Assembly: GCA_018398765.1 (NCBI GenBank)
Contig: JAHBMJ010002654.1
Coordinates: 65,001 to 90,000 of the forward strand
Direction of reading: 5' to 3'
Source: Chromera velia
Lineage: Eukaryota > Sar > Chromeraceae
Length of the DNA stretch: 25,000 nucleotides
Below are positions 9,997-20,815 of this stretch, one piece after another. The stretch's first letter is position 1, and every line of letters starts with the position of its first letter. A model generated the notes under the pieces. It was given only the letters and a program-made list of their open reading frames with translations. It was not told where the DNA came from and did no database searches. A program made the position numbers and the translations under genes.

Positions 9997-12547
9997 TTGG
10001 TGTGCAGTAAGAAAAGGAGTGAGAAGAAAAAAGATGCAGTCTGTCTCTAAAAGGTCACGCTGTCCTCTTTCTTTCTTCAGGGCAATGGAGTCGTCTCCTC
10101 GAATTGCCTGTCGAGGGGCACGAGAGAGAATTCTTTCTCCTCGCAGTGGGCCCTCGTGCAGTTGACGGTCCGAACACCTACTCTGCTGCTTTGTACATGA
10201 ACGCGAGGATGGTCACAGGAGCGTTGAAGCAGCTTCAGGGGACTGGAGCGAGAAAAGGATCATGCCTCGCATCCTCCATCCAGTCGACCTACGCAGAATA
10301 CGCTGGTCAGTTTGTCAGAGAAGAGATTGAACCAAAAAATGAAGCGAACAGAGGAAAGAAAGAAGGTCCAAAAGCTCCAGAAGAAAGAGTGACTCCGAAG
10401 AAGGTTGTGGTGACACGTAAAGACGGGGGGAAAAAGGGTGTGAAAAAAGTATGCAGAGGTATCTGACGGTGACCATCGGACAGAAATCAAATAGTTGATA
10501 GAGCAACTGCGTCTGGTCCTCCGATGTGTTTTTGTTTTCCCTTCATTAATTCTGTTTTCGATTGACGCACGAATTGAATTGGAAAATTAAGTGCAGTTGT
10601 AATAGAGACGGCCAAGGAGGGTCTCAACATGACCGAGCTCATCTCAGAGGACACCTTCACAGGAATGGCCGAGGAGACCGAAGAAGACATCCTTCTCAAA
10701 CGAGCACGGGTACAGGCCACGCACGACCTCCTGCGCACAGTTCTGACTGAAGACCAGATGATCCCCTTCTCCTCCTCCCTCAAAGAGGGGCAGGACTCTC
10801 TTGTCCTCCTCTTCGCCCAAAAGGGTCAGTCAGTCAGTCAGTCAGTCAGTCAGTCAGTCAGCCAGTCAATCAGTCAGTCAATCAGTCAGTCAGTCAGTCA
10901 GTCAGCCAGCCAGCCAGCCAGCCTTCCATATACCTGCCTCTCTCCCTGCCAGTCTGCCTTTTGGCTCGTTAGCTTGATTTTGTGTCAGTTCGATCGATCG
11001 ATCAGTCCTTTTCCATTGCACCCCAAACTCAAGCAAGCAAGTGCAAGCCGAAACAAAAAAGAAAGAGAGAAGGAAAGATAGATAGACAGATAGATAGATA
11101 GATGAAGAGAGGGAGACATTTCCACAATTTCTTTGTTTCTTCCCTTCTTTTGACAGACTTCCAAGAAAGTTCACAGAGGACAGAATCGAAAGGGGCCAGC
11201 GGGCACAATGACAGAATTCCAGACAGAGTGGAAAAGGCTTCAGCCATTAAGTTGCTAACATACTGTGCAGACTCTCTCTCTCTCTCTCCCCCCCTCTCAA
11301 TTTGTCTCTCTGTTTCCGTGATAAACTCTGTGTCGATGGATTCACGCATTCATGCAGAACTGAAGTCCATCTATCTCCTGAAGGGCAAAAAGTTCGACTC
11401 CGGCATCACAGACCTCACGGTCTCTGACGGAAGCATCAAGGAATCACTGAAGGAAATGTGGTTCCGGGATCCTTATGGTAGGCTGTAGGCTCTCTCTCTA
11501 CTCGATACAATGCATTCTGGGCTTTTCTGTTTGCCCGAATCCGTTTGTTCGGATAGTAGTCTGTAGGTCAGTTGGTCAGTAAATCAGCCATATTTTCTTC
11601 CTTCCCTTCTTCCTGTGTTTCTTTCTTTTCTTTCTTTCTTTTCTTCCTTTTCTTTCTTTCTTTTCTTTCTTTTCTTTCTTTCTTTTCTTTCTTTTCTTCC
11701 TTTTCTTTCTTTTCTTTTCTTTCTTTCTCTCCTTCCTTCCTTCCTTCCTTCTTTGTCTCTTCATTTGTTTGTTTATTTCTTCCTTCTCTCTTGCCTGTTT
11801 GTTTTCTTGCTTGCCTTCCAACGTCTGTCTGTGTGTGTGTGTGTGCCTGCCTGCCTGCCTGCCTACCTGTCTGTCTGTCTGTCCGTCCGGTCCGTCCGTG
11901 TATCTTTCTCAGTGTTTGTCAGTCGGTCAATCTGTTTGTCTGTCCGTCTCTCTGTGTTGTCTGTTTGTTGGTTGGCCTTCCTTTCTTCCAGATAGGAATC
12001 CCCTCAGCCAAAGTGTCTCCTTCCTGTTCCCTGTGTGAGTCTCCTTTTCTTGTCTTGAAAAAACCTTTCTTCTGGAGGTCCGTGAGAAAAGGTGTACTTG
12101 ACGTTGTCCCTTTCGTGAGTAACTGTAGTATTCCTTTCTTTCACACGGCACGAAGGGCGTGCACCTATTCCTTAACGCTGGGATTTGAGCCCTCTAAATG
12201 TCGGTGAGCTGAAGTGGACTTAGGTCTTGTCGTTCTGCCTGTCTGCAGGCCAGGGAGCCCTCCCAGCAGTGAACGAGACCGCATGGTTTGACACTGATGA
12301 CCTGGATGAAGACGAGATGAGCACCCCCGTCAACACCCTGGAGTGGATTCGGGACCTCTACTACAAGATCGAGAAGGTCGAGAAGGACCTTAGCCTCAGC
12401 CCAATTCCAGACAAACCCTCCACGCCCCCTGCAGATGAAGGCCAAACCGAAGAGGCCAAACCGAAAGACCCGCAGGTGTTCCTTGACAACGAGAGAAACA
12501 CGGAGGCAGGAGAAGAGGAAGAAGAAATATGGAGGATGGAAGTTTAG
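8829..12547 (+). CDS. unrecognised single-pass membrane protein, five exons
   Basis: Inferred exons are 8829-9216, 10081-10305, 10597-10824, 11358-11477 and 12249-12547, giving 419 residues. All four introns are phase 1 (donors GTCAGT three times and GTAGGC). The ATG at 8829 sits in an A-rich context with G at +4. Residues about 19-41 (KIGVAVAVCLAVIVVGGGIW) form one hydrophobic helix after a basic YKK, suggesting an N-in, C-out anchor. Residues about 42-75 are Pro/Glu-rich, a typical stalk. The following roughly 250 residues look folded, with motifs such as REFFLLAVGPRAVDGP, TYSAALYMNARMVTGAL, ILLKRARVQATHDLL and WFRDPYG. The C-terminus is acidic. I recognise no domain and assign no function. 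Exon 4 could start earlier, at 11157, in the same frame. It is divergent from the globin/TRP-like gene. Confidence 0.7.
9491..9554 (+). repeat. two tandem copies of a 32-bp unit
   Basis: Two adjacent 32-base copies begin TGACCCTGCATGG (9491-9522 and 9523-9554). No difference is visible between copies, implying a recent duplication. They lie in intron 1 of the membrane-protein gene. Confidence 0.92.
9957..9993. repeat. (TGTC)n microsatellite
   Basis: About nine TGTC units in intron 1 of the membrane-protein gene, roughly 90 bases upstream of its acceptor. Confidence 0.9.
10825..10922 (+). repeat. (GTCA)n tetranucleotide repeat beginning at a splice donor
   Basis: The inferred donor GTCAGT at 10825 is the first unit of a GTCA tract with GCCA and ATCA variants that extends nearly 100 bases into intron 3 of the membrane-protein gene. 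Confidence 0.88.
11569..11895. repeat. pyrimidine-rich (TTTC)n, then (TG)n, (CCTG)n, (TCTG)n
   Basis: About 170 bases of TTTC/TTCC are followed at 11826-11895 by TG, CCTG, TCTG and TCCG units. All lie in intron 4 of the membrane-protein gene. A shorter (GATA)n tract lies at about 11077-11103 in intron 3. Confidence 0.88.
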
Positions 12548-12684
12548 ATGAAGATGCAGAGACTGCCGATGCAGCTAGGCTGTCCGTGTTTATTTACGCT
12601 TTCCGCCCTTCTATCAATCCTTCAGATTTTCTGATGGTGCGGAGAAAAGCCAGAGGGAAGATGACATGAAGAGACCCAATGCAG

Positions 12685-12724
<40 letters not shown>

Positions 12725-14324
12725 AGCAGGAAGCAAGGGTACAAAGAGTCCTGCAGTGAGATTGAGTCACATTAAAAGAGAAAGCAAATCCCTCTTTCTC
12801 TTCCCTATGTTTTCCGATCTTGCTCTTTTTCATACAGCCGTAATGGTCATGCACCACGAACACTCTTCAAATATATGCAATTGCCTTTCATGCTTTGACA
12901 CAAAGGCACACTCTCTGGGAGAGCTCGTATTGTGGACTCGGAGTCCCTCTTTCGTTTCTAAGGGATAAAAGTTTTGTGCCCCAAGAGAGGAAGAGAGACA
13001 TAAAGACAGCTCCGAAAGAGACGCAAAAACAAAAAAACAAAAAGTCAGTGAGCTCCCTTGAACAGATTTAATCTCTTCTCGTCATGTTCTGCACAAAATT
13101 GAAGCTTTGCCTTCTCCTTACCGCTCACCCTGACATGCGCTCGAAAGTTTTCGGTTCCTCTGAATTATCAAAGTGATGAAAACACTGACAAGATGTATGC
13201 ATGCAAGTGAATAAATCATGCAATTCACCACTTTTTTTTCGAACAACCTAGAGAAAAACATATATATGAGACTAAATAATTTAGTTCAAATTATCGCTTC
13301 CTCTATATTTTTGTTTATATTAGAACTATATAAAACTAGCTTGAATGCATCATTAAAAAGTTCGATGTCTTTATATCTGAGTTTGTCAAAGTTTTTTTTT
13401 AAATCTAAAACAACTGTTCTTTAGCCGTTGCACAAGTGTTCTAGGCCGTTGTAAAAAAAAAAAGAAAGTATATATTATATCTCAATTTTTTATATATTTC
13501 TTTTTATAATATAAATTTTATTTTTGTCTCTGATACGTCTAGTCGGCATCGAACTTAGGTAACGAATCAGACCCATACTGCACTATATCGATACTTGTTT
13601 TAATCAAAACTGAGTAGGTCGGTATATGCATGAGACGGAAACGGATTTGAGGACGGCGTGGCCTCTACGTTGCGGCGTACGTTGCCTGCAAGCATGCATA
13701 AAATTTTCTTCCTTCTATCTTGCCCTTGAATTCTCTGAATTTCTCTCTTGCTTTCTTTTGATCCGGGTCCGCCCTTCGATAACTGAGCGGGTCTGAGAGA
13801 GTCTTTCAAGGGGTCCCGGAGGTCGATGTGATTCATTCGGCCTTTTACGTAAGACATGGAGTGGTCCTCCTCATTGGCATGTTCCCTCCTCCCTTCTTTC
13901 TCAAAAAGTTTCTGCATGCATGGTCTCTCCCCCCTCCTCCATTGGTGCATCTTGTGAGTCCGTGCTTTGTTCTTTATTGTTATTTTTCATTTATTCCCCC
14001 ACTGAGCCCAATAGGAGAGCCCAGGCAGACGACAATGCATGCCCATCATGCGATCCCTGAATGAAGTGCATGCAGCCAGCCGGTCAACCGGCTGAACGTC
14101 CAGTACATGTGTTTGCGTTCCTACCTTTCTTTCCTCTCTGCTTGTGAATGATCAAGGTACGCGCAGCTCTTGGCTCTCTGCTTAATTTCCTCCTAGCTCC
14201 TTCTTCTCTTCCGCTCGGTAGATTGAGAAGTGCGTGGCGAATCATCAGCGAACAGAGGAAGCGATGGGGCGCGAATGAAAAGCAGGAGCAGGAGCGAGGC
14301 AAGGACGGATGGAAGGAATGAAGT
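12548..14324. other. convergent intergenic region
   Basis: This lies between the 3' ends of the membrane-protein gene and the beta-trefoil gene. It contains a (GA)n tract at about 12690-12717 and an AT-rich island at about 13200-13620. A minus-strand ORF at 13950-13600 has no recognisable motif and part of it falls at the island edge. I see no supported gene. Confidence 0.6.
13200..13620. repeat. AT-rich island 1, possible mobile-element relic
   Basis: Base composition changes sharply to A/T, with poly-T at about 13230 and 13393 and poly-A at about 13454. It shares the exact 16-mer CTATATAAAACTAGCT (13326-13341) with the other AT-rich island (16484-16499). No terminal repeats or coding remnant could be identified by eye. 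Confidence 0.4.
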
Positions 14325-15379
14325 TCACTCAGGACTAGAGAAGAAAGTCCACTTCATCGAGTCGTGCTCCGAGGATGGATTCTCCTTGTCAGCCGCATTC
14401 CACTGGATGGTCGGCGTTCCGTTATCTGCCTTGGCCTCTTGAACGGTGAGGTGGGACTCAGAGTGCACAAACCTGCAGTCAGGCAGGCAGGGAGGCAGAC
14501 GCATTGAGCAACCCACCACACGTGGGCAGGCAACAAAAGAGACACGTCACTGAAAGCATCCAAGCCAGCAGTCCAAATCGGTTTGCAGTCCCTCTACTTG
14601 TCCCCCTTTTCTCTCAAACTTCCCACTTCGCTCCTCTTGTTGTTCGCACTCAAGCACAAGCTAGGCTCCGCTCAGCTCAGCTCAGTTAAGTTCTCGAGCT
14701 CCAATTCCACCCCATGAAAACACAAAGAAGTGGCCAGATTGAAGAAAATAGGAAAACGGCCTCAACAGCATACTTGCATATAATCATGTTCAGTCTGTAA
14801 CCATCAATATCTGAAGAGACGGGTAGGATTCAGCGAGCCTCGAGCTCCCTCCTGCGTCCAGACAATCACGAAACTTCCACGGACTTTATCCATAAATTTT
14901 GTCTAATAGCGGACTGACCGGATCACCCAGGTGTTTTCTCCTGCATGGAGAAAATAGAACTGAGCAGAAAGATCGATCTTATCCGTCTCCTCTTCGTCTT
15001 TGTCAACCTTCAGCTTCTTCAACGTAACTTGAGCCCCGTTCTCCGTCTCCCCCTCGACACAGAGCGCAAGCTTGGGGTTTCCAACAGGCCGGATGAAGAA
15101 ACGGTCGATCGATCCGGGCACTCTCTCGATGAACCACTTGTGAGAGACATGTGTAGAATCTTCCCAGGTAGTCAACTTGACGCCGTCCGAGAAATCCGCC
15201 GCAGGGACGTGAAGGAAGCAACCCACATTGGATTTAATCTTCAAAGGAATTCTGGCCCCGGCAAGGATTCCGATGGGGCAATCGATAAGGGTCACCCCCT
15301 TGCAGTACAAAAACTCCAGGTAAGCAAAGGCCGCCTTCGCAGCCACGGCCAAGTCTGATTTGTCGGAGGAGTCGGACAT
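14325..15379 (-). CDS. ricin-type beta-trefoil (lectin-like) protein, two exons
   Basis: Exon 1 is 15379-14919 and exon 2 is 14472-14325, joined in phase 2 (donor GTCAGT, acceptor ACTGCAG), giving 202 residues. The ATG at 15379 has A at -3. An in-frame extension to 15469 is open but not needed. After a roughly 40-residue helical N-terminus, three trefoil lobes are visible, each ending in an aromatic repeat signature: HKWFIERV, AQFYFLHAGE and MKWTFFSSPE. The lobes contain strand patterns such as PLKIKSNVGCFLHV and SHLTVQEAKADNGT. Ricin-type trefoils usually bind sugars, but the fold is used widely for other ligands. No signal peptide or catalytic domain is seen, so a cytosolic binding protein is inferred. 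An in-frame stop at 14905-14903, five codons past the donor, would truncate an intron-retained product before the third lobe. Confidence 0.75.
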
Positions 15380-15800
15380 CTTGAACTGCCTGGGGAGTGT
15401 GAAGGGCCCAGATACCTCCGCAAAACGAGGAGGGTCTGTTTTAGCAACTTGGCTTCGGCAAAGAGGCAATAATCACAGCATTATAATACAATAGGGATGG
15501 GAATGGCAACAAGGAACTATTGTTGAATAGACGAGACAAAAAAAAATCGGGCTCAGCTCGCATCAGCTCGCTTATAGCTCGCTAAGCTCGCTAGCTGCAT
15601 GCAGCCAAGCTACTTCAAATTGCTAACTCTCAAAGGTTGCAAGACCACCGCGCTTCGCTCGCTGCTCCATTGCAGCTCCAAAGGCCGGGTCGAAGAGCGA
15701 GGGCCGATTTAAACCCAGCATAGATGGAGCTCCGCCCCCCCAGCCAGAAATGGCCCAGAATCCTCTACAAAGTGACTGATCGTCACCCTCAGGACGTGAG
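15380..15800 (-). promoter_or_regulatory. upstream region of the beta-trefoil gene with AGCTCGC array
   Basis: Four AGCTCGC copies start at 15555, 15565, 15576 and 15585, spaced 10, 11 and 9 bases, about 175-215 bases upstream of the start codon. A TGCATGCA core follows at about 15595-15603. The spacing near one helical turn suggests side-by-side protein binding, which is inference. Confidence 0.4.
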
Positions 15801-15824
15801 TAGACATGAATGGGGTCAAGACTT

Positions 15825-16620
15825 TTTTAATACTATTTTATACGAAGGTCGCGCGGAGTATTAGTGTTTTCTATCGTGTTTTCCAGGCATGCAGAGAGCA
15901 TACGAACTAACATGAGCAATTACAAAGTCACTGCTCCATCCAACTACATCTGACTACACCTTTTTCCGCTGTTCAAATTACTTAGACTTACTCAGACTAA
16001 TTCTCAGACTCCAGAGTCATACAGTAGTACTACGGCTCCTTTGGGCTGATTTCTACAAATTTCTACTACTTTTATAACATTTAATAGAAATTCCAAAAAA
16101 TGTTAAAAATGATACTCAAAAATAGTTAAATTGGTTCAAATCCATCACCTATGTTAAAAATTTGAATTTATATCATTTTTAAATCAATTTTGCATTATAA
16201 TTGTCTAAAAACACTTTTTTTTAAAAAAAATTAAACCATAGTTTAACGTTATTATTTTATTTTCGATGTGATTATATTGTGGTATCTTTTGAAGTACTAT
16301 GAAGTACTCTCGGAAATATTAGTAACGGCGACATTGTCCTAGAGCACCAATAAGTTACTTATCACTAGTAATCTAGCTAGTAATAATGATGATGATGATG
16401 CAGAGTTAAGTGCAAGGTCTACATAGATCTAACAATACCTAGCAATGCCAGATTCCAATTTGATTGCCAAACCACTGAACAACCTATATAAAACTAGCTA
16501 CAAAAGTATTTGTAATCTATATACCAGCGTTATGACTGAGAAATTACTGTTTCATTCAATCACATATTGAAGTGAATGAAATACAAAGATCATAAGACTG
16601 GAAAAATGCTTACCAGCATG
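15825..16620. repeat. AT-rich island 2 with small hairpins, possible mobile-element relic
   Basis: This is an AT-rich block unlike its flanks. It holds an inverted repeat TAACATTT/AAATGTTA (16075-16082 and 16098-16105), a perfect T8A8 palindrome (16215-16230) and, immediately after it, a hairpin TTAAAC-CATA-GTTTAA (16231-16246). It shares a 16-mer with AT-rich island 1. No coding remnant is visible. Confidence 0.4.
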
Positions 16621-17596
16621 ACTTTTGATGACTTGATCTTCAGATTTCTCTTCGGATCACAAGTCAAAGGAGGGAAGGAAAAAACTAAGGAAAGAAAGCA
16701 AAAAAGTCACAAAGAATGAAGAGAGACTGACCCAAGCCCTCTACAGAGGTATCAGCAACGATCCTCTGATTCGTTTAGTTTCATCTTTTCATTTCCCTTT
16801 TTCTCCCCACTCTGTGTGTCATCTTCATCTGAACAATCAAGCACCGACTTAGTAGATGGATGCTCGCACCAAATATACAGCCACACACACGCAAATACCC
16901 AGAAAAAAATCCTACAAGCACACGCAGAGAGACAGAATGTTAGACAGAGGAGAAGATAGGGAGCTGGAGAGAGAGGAAGGGGAGGGAGGCCGGTTAATTC
17001 TGCATCTACACCTGTGGGCCCACCCTCTCCCTCCCTCTCTCGACTTAGACGCAGTACGTCAAAGAATTAACTTAATACATAAGCGGTCGATGGTAGCGGA
17101 AAGGGAAAACAACTAGGCATGCAGCTAGGTGGGGGGAGGGAGGGCCTCGAGAGTTCGATCACGCCCACCCATGTGTCAACAGAGAAAGAAGAGAGGAAAA
17201 GTGAGGGAACCGAGATGATGAGAAAGAGGGACGCAAGAAAGGAACAAAGAAATTGTGTGAATGGGCTTCAAGGCGAGTGCATTTGAGCCTGCCTGTCCGT
17301 CTCCCGTCCCACTCTCCCTTTTGCTGTGCGTGTGTGAGTGAGTGAGTGCATGCGTGCGCGCGTGACTGTCTATGAATGCGTATCTGTGTGCGAGCTTATC
17401 TTTCAAGACGATTCAAGAAAGTAAATGCACGTGACCGTTCTTTTCGAGCCGTTTTGTTGCATGGCAAGATTGATTGAGTTGAAAACAAAAAGCGAACAAC
17501 GCATTGACTGAGTCATCGTCTGTACAAGAGAGAGAAAGGGGAAGAGAAGAGACCGCATTTCAGTGGATGTAACGATCGACTTCAGTCACACGCACA

Positions 17597-17604
17597 CACC
17601 GACA

Positions 17605-17648
<44 letters not shown>
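17597..17648. repeat. (CA)n microsatellite
   Basis: CA dinucleotide tract followed by a G9 run at about 17650. A second short CA tract lies at 17851-17876. Confidence 0.9.
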
Positions 17649-17649
<1 letters not shown>

Positions 17650-19094
17650 GGGGGGGGGAGGAAACAAGTCTGAAATTTTTCATTTACTCCACCTCTTTCT
17701 CGATCCTCCGAGATTTCAGTCGATCGGCTTTTCTGTACACGCATCCAGACTGGACTGAGCATCTAGACAGATGATTCTGCATTGCAAGGTGCATCGGCCA
17801 GAACGGAAGCGATTGCCATCCCCTCTCCTGCCTTCTCCCTATATCGCACAAGTACACACACACACACACACACACATACACATCAGCTGGAAATCTGTAC
17901 AACCCCTACCGGGGGGGTTCAGCAAGAGGAGCAGCGATGCTCTCTCTGAGTGAAGGAGTAAACACGTAATTAATCAGAGGGAAAGCTAGCATTCATCCCT
18001 TCTATCCAAGCAAGGCTCATGCCCTCCCTACAGCCGGGAAACCGTCGATGCTAAGGGAGTGCACTTCACGCAAGCCGGGAAGCGAGTCAGAGACAAAAAT
18101 CAATCCATGAATCAATCAATGAATGGTTCCATTTGATGAACACAGAAGAACGTGCAGCACCACCACGACCCCCCACGGCTACGACATCCTCCCTCCAAAT
18201 TTCCCCTCAAAAGTCTCCTTCCAAATTTTTCTTTCGGTCTCCCCCGGGTGCCTACGTTCGTTCTTTTTCTCACTCCCCGTTTGACTTTCTTCCTCGATTT
18301 CTTTTTCTTTCAAGTTTCAAACGAAGATGGAGAGGGAGACGGAAGGATGGAAAGGAAACAATATGGAAGGAGGAACCCGTCTAGTGTCACGAGATGAAGG
18401 AAGAAAGAAAGAAAGAAAGAAATGCACAGACATGCAAAAACACAAACACGAAGGACCCAGGACTTCCGCCGCCCCTATTGCCCTGCCGGCGGGGTGAGGA
18501 GGGGGGGGGAGAAAGAAGGGGGCGGGCCGGGGCGGAAAGAGAGAGAAAGGGAAAGGGGAGGGGAAGAAAAAGAGATTGGTCCAACAATGATTTCCTTTTG
18601 TCGCGAGCTATTGTCTGGATCCTTCCATAACTACTTGCTGCGACGAGAGAAGACAAAGCACAGCTCTCTCTTCTGACATATGAAGTGAAACGACCAAAAC
18701 ACACAAAAAAAAACAAAAGTGAATGAATTCTAGGACTGGCATGCCTCTATCAGGAAGAAAGTGAAGGCTGAGACCAGACCAGACCAGACCAAATCAAATT
18801 GACTAGAGCTGAGTGACTTGGGCTGCTGAACGAAGCCCGCTCCCTCTCCCCTGTCTCTGACCATCTCTCTCTCTCTCTCTCTTCTTGACCTGTGCTCATT
18901 CGACTTCTTCCCCAACGATTGATCTCGCGGACCCCCTCGATCAATCAAGCTGAGCCCCGCTCTCTCTTACTCTCTCTCTCTCTCTCTCTCTGCATGTTGG
19001 TCTGTCTGTCCTTCAGGGGGTCATTCGCTCACTCTCGTTCGCATTCATTCTTCTTCAACAGCCACCGGCGATCACTCACTGACTCACTCACAAG

Positions 19095-19104
19095 CACGCA
19101 CGCG

Positions 19105-19172
<68 letters not shown>
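19095..19172. repeat. compound (GC)n-(CA)n-(GA)n microsatellite
   Basis: Alternating GC passes into CA and then GA without a break. It lies in the long intergenic region. Confidence 0.9.
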
Positions 19173-19512
19173 AGGGAGGAGGGGGTCGAGAGATGCGAAA
19201 GTGACCAAACAAGAAAAATAAACATGGGCGGGCACGAACAAAGGAACGAAAGAAAACAAGAAGTGAGAAGAGGGAGGGAGGGAAATGTTGTCTCACGCTT
19301 TTGAAGCCGGACATGAATTACTCAATTAAATTATTACTGTATACACTACACGCAGGAAATCTGTGTCTTTTGTTCCTTCACTCACTAATCCACTTACCCA
19401 GTGATTGATTGAATTCAAGAAAGTGAATGGAAAGAAAAGGGAAGGGAAGGGAGCTGGGTCCTTCTACTGCATGTCGCCACGGGTTTAGGGACTCAACTTT
19501 CTCTGTCTCTCT

Positions 19513-19514
<2 letters not shown>

Positions 19515-19552
<38 letters not shown>

Positions 19553-19650
19553 TTTCCTCTTGTGCAATCCCTGCTGTCTCAGGGCACAGTATTAGAATCC
19601 ACCGAAAACAAAAAGAAAGAAAGAAAGAGAGAGAGAGAGGAGAGAGAGAA
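19515..19650. repeat. (TG)n and, further on, (GAAA)/(GA)n microsatellites
   Basis: A TG tract at about 19515-19550 is followed at about 19612-19650 by GAAA and GA units. The overlapping ORFs are artefacts of the repeats. Confidence 0.85.
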
Positions 19651-20815
19651 AGAAGTAAAGAAGGAAAGAAACAAGGGAGAGAAACACACAGAGAGAAGAG
19701 GAGTAGAGAGACCAAAATAAAAAGAGCAGGCAGGGAGGAGAGGGCCTCCATCGATCGCACCCCACGACTTCTTTCTCCTCTCCTCTCTTCTCCTCTTCTT
19801 TCCTCAATTGATTGATTGATTCTTGCAACGTCTACAGGATTTATGAGACAAATGGATAAATACAACCATCAGGATCCCCCCCCCCGTTCTTGCATGCCTC
19901 GGACGGGCGCCGATGTGTTCAATTACACAACAGCTCCTGGTTGCATGTCTTTTTTTTTCTTCCTTGTCTATGGATTGTTATTTTTCTTCCTTCCCCCCTC
20001 CCCCCTCGGTATCTGCTTACGCAACAATGGAAAGGGGTCAGTTGAGAGTGGGACGGGGGGACGAAAACCCGCCGCACAGACATTTCACCGCCTTCTTTAC
20101 CCTCAGCGGTCACGCAAAAACATAAAAAGAGAGAGAGAGAGAGCTTTCTTAATGCACTCATCCCTCGATCGGTCTACAGCGATTGTTGAACGGGCATCGG
20201 TCGGGAAGAACAAGTGAGAGACGCAAACACGGGCAGAGGGAGTGTGAGACAGAGACGGAGAGATAGCGGGAGACAGAGGTAAAAGAGGGAGCTCCGTTGA
20301 GGGAGGAAAGAAACAAAAAAGCTGACGCACGCAAGGAAGGAATCTTACAGAGAGAGAATGCCAGAAGGGGCATGCAAAGATTTTCTTTCAACGTCCATGA
20401 GGCATTCCCCCCCCTTGTCCTTCCTTCACCATTTGATTGTATTTCTTTGTCCCTTCCGAGCTTTCAACCAAACCACCGAACATCTCTCTATCCGCTTTCT
20501 CCTTCCCTCCCTCAAAACGAACTCAGGAAGGAACTATCGGAAAGGGGCAGAGCCAAGGTCTCCCTCCAGTCCATTCCCGTGAGGGTGCATGGGAGGGTCC
20601 TTCTTTCCCTTCCCTTCACGATGGAGCTAGGGATGATACCTTCGCCACCAGAGAAGAGCAGCAACAAGAAGAAGAAGAAGAAGAAGAGAAAAAGGGAACG
20701 GAACAGTCAGCAGAGGCCCGCCCCCCAACTCCACCTTCCTTCATCGGAACAACTCCAGAGCAAGAGGGGCCAACGTCTGCCTTCCCTCCCTCCCTCCCAC
20801 AGTCTGTCTGTCTGT

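Larger units (their letters stand above)
15380..20815. other. 5.4-kb intergenic region without a supported gene
   Basis: This lies between the start of the beta-trefoil gene and the stop codon of the cyclin gene, both on the minus strand. It contains the AGCTCGC array, AT-rich island 2 (about 15825-16620) and many simple repeats: CA at 17597-17648 and 17851-17876, AGACC at 18773-18792, CT at 18858-18880 and 18967-18991, GC/CA/GA at 19095-19172, TG at 19515-19550, and AAG at about 20667-20687. ORFs here are low-complexity and match nothing I recognise. Confidence 0.6.

Noticed and set aside
11572-12207. Plus-strand 211-codon Ser/Phe/Leu-rich ORF
   Set aside because: It is a translation of pyrimidine microsatellites inside an inferred intron.
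13528-13580. A-box-like and B-box-like motifs on the minus strand, suggesting a tRNA or tRNA-derived SINE
   Set aside because: The boxes are only about 30 bases apart, the D-stem does not pair and the B-box has mismatches, so no tRNA gene can be supported.
13600-13950. Minus-strand 116-codon ORF with a short NHIDL similarity to the cyclin tail
   Set aside because: Five matching residues are not meaningful, and there are no splice or domain signals.
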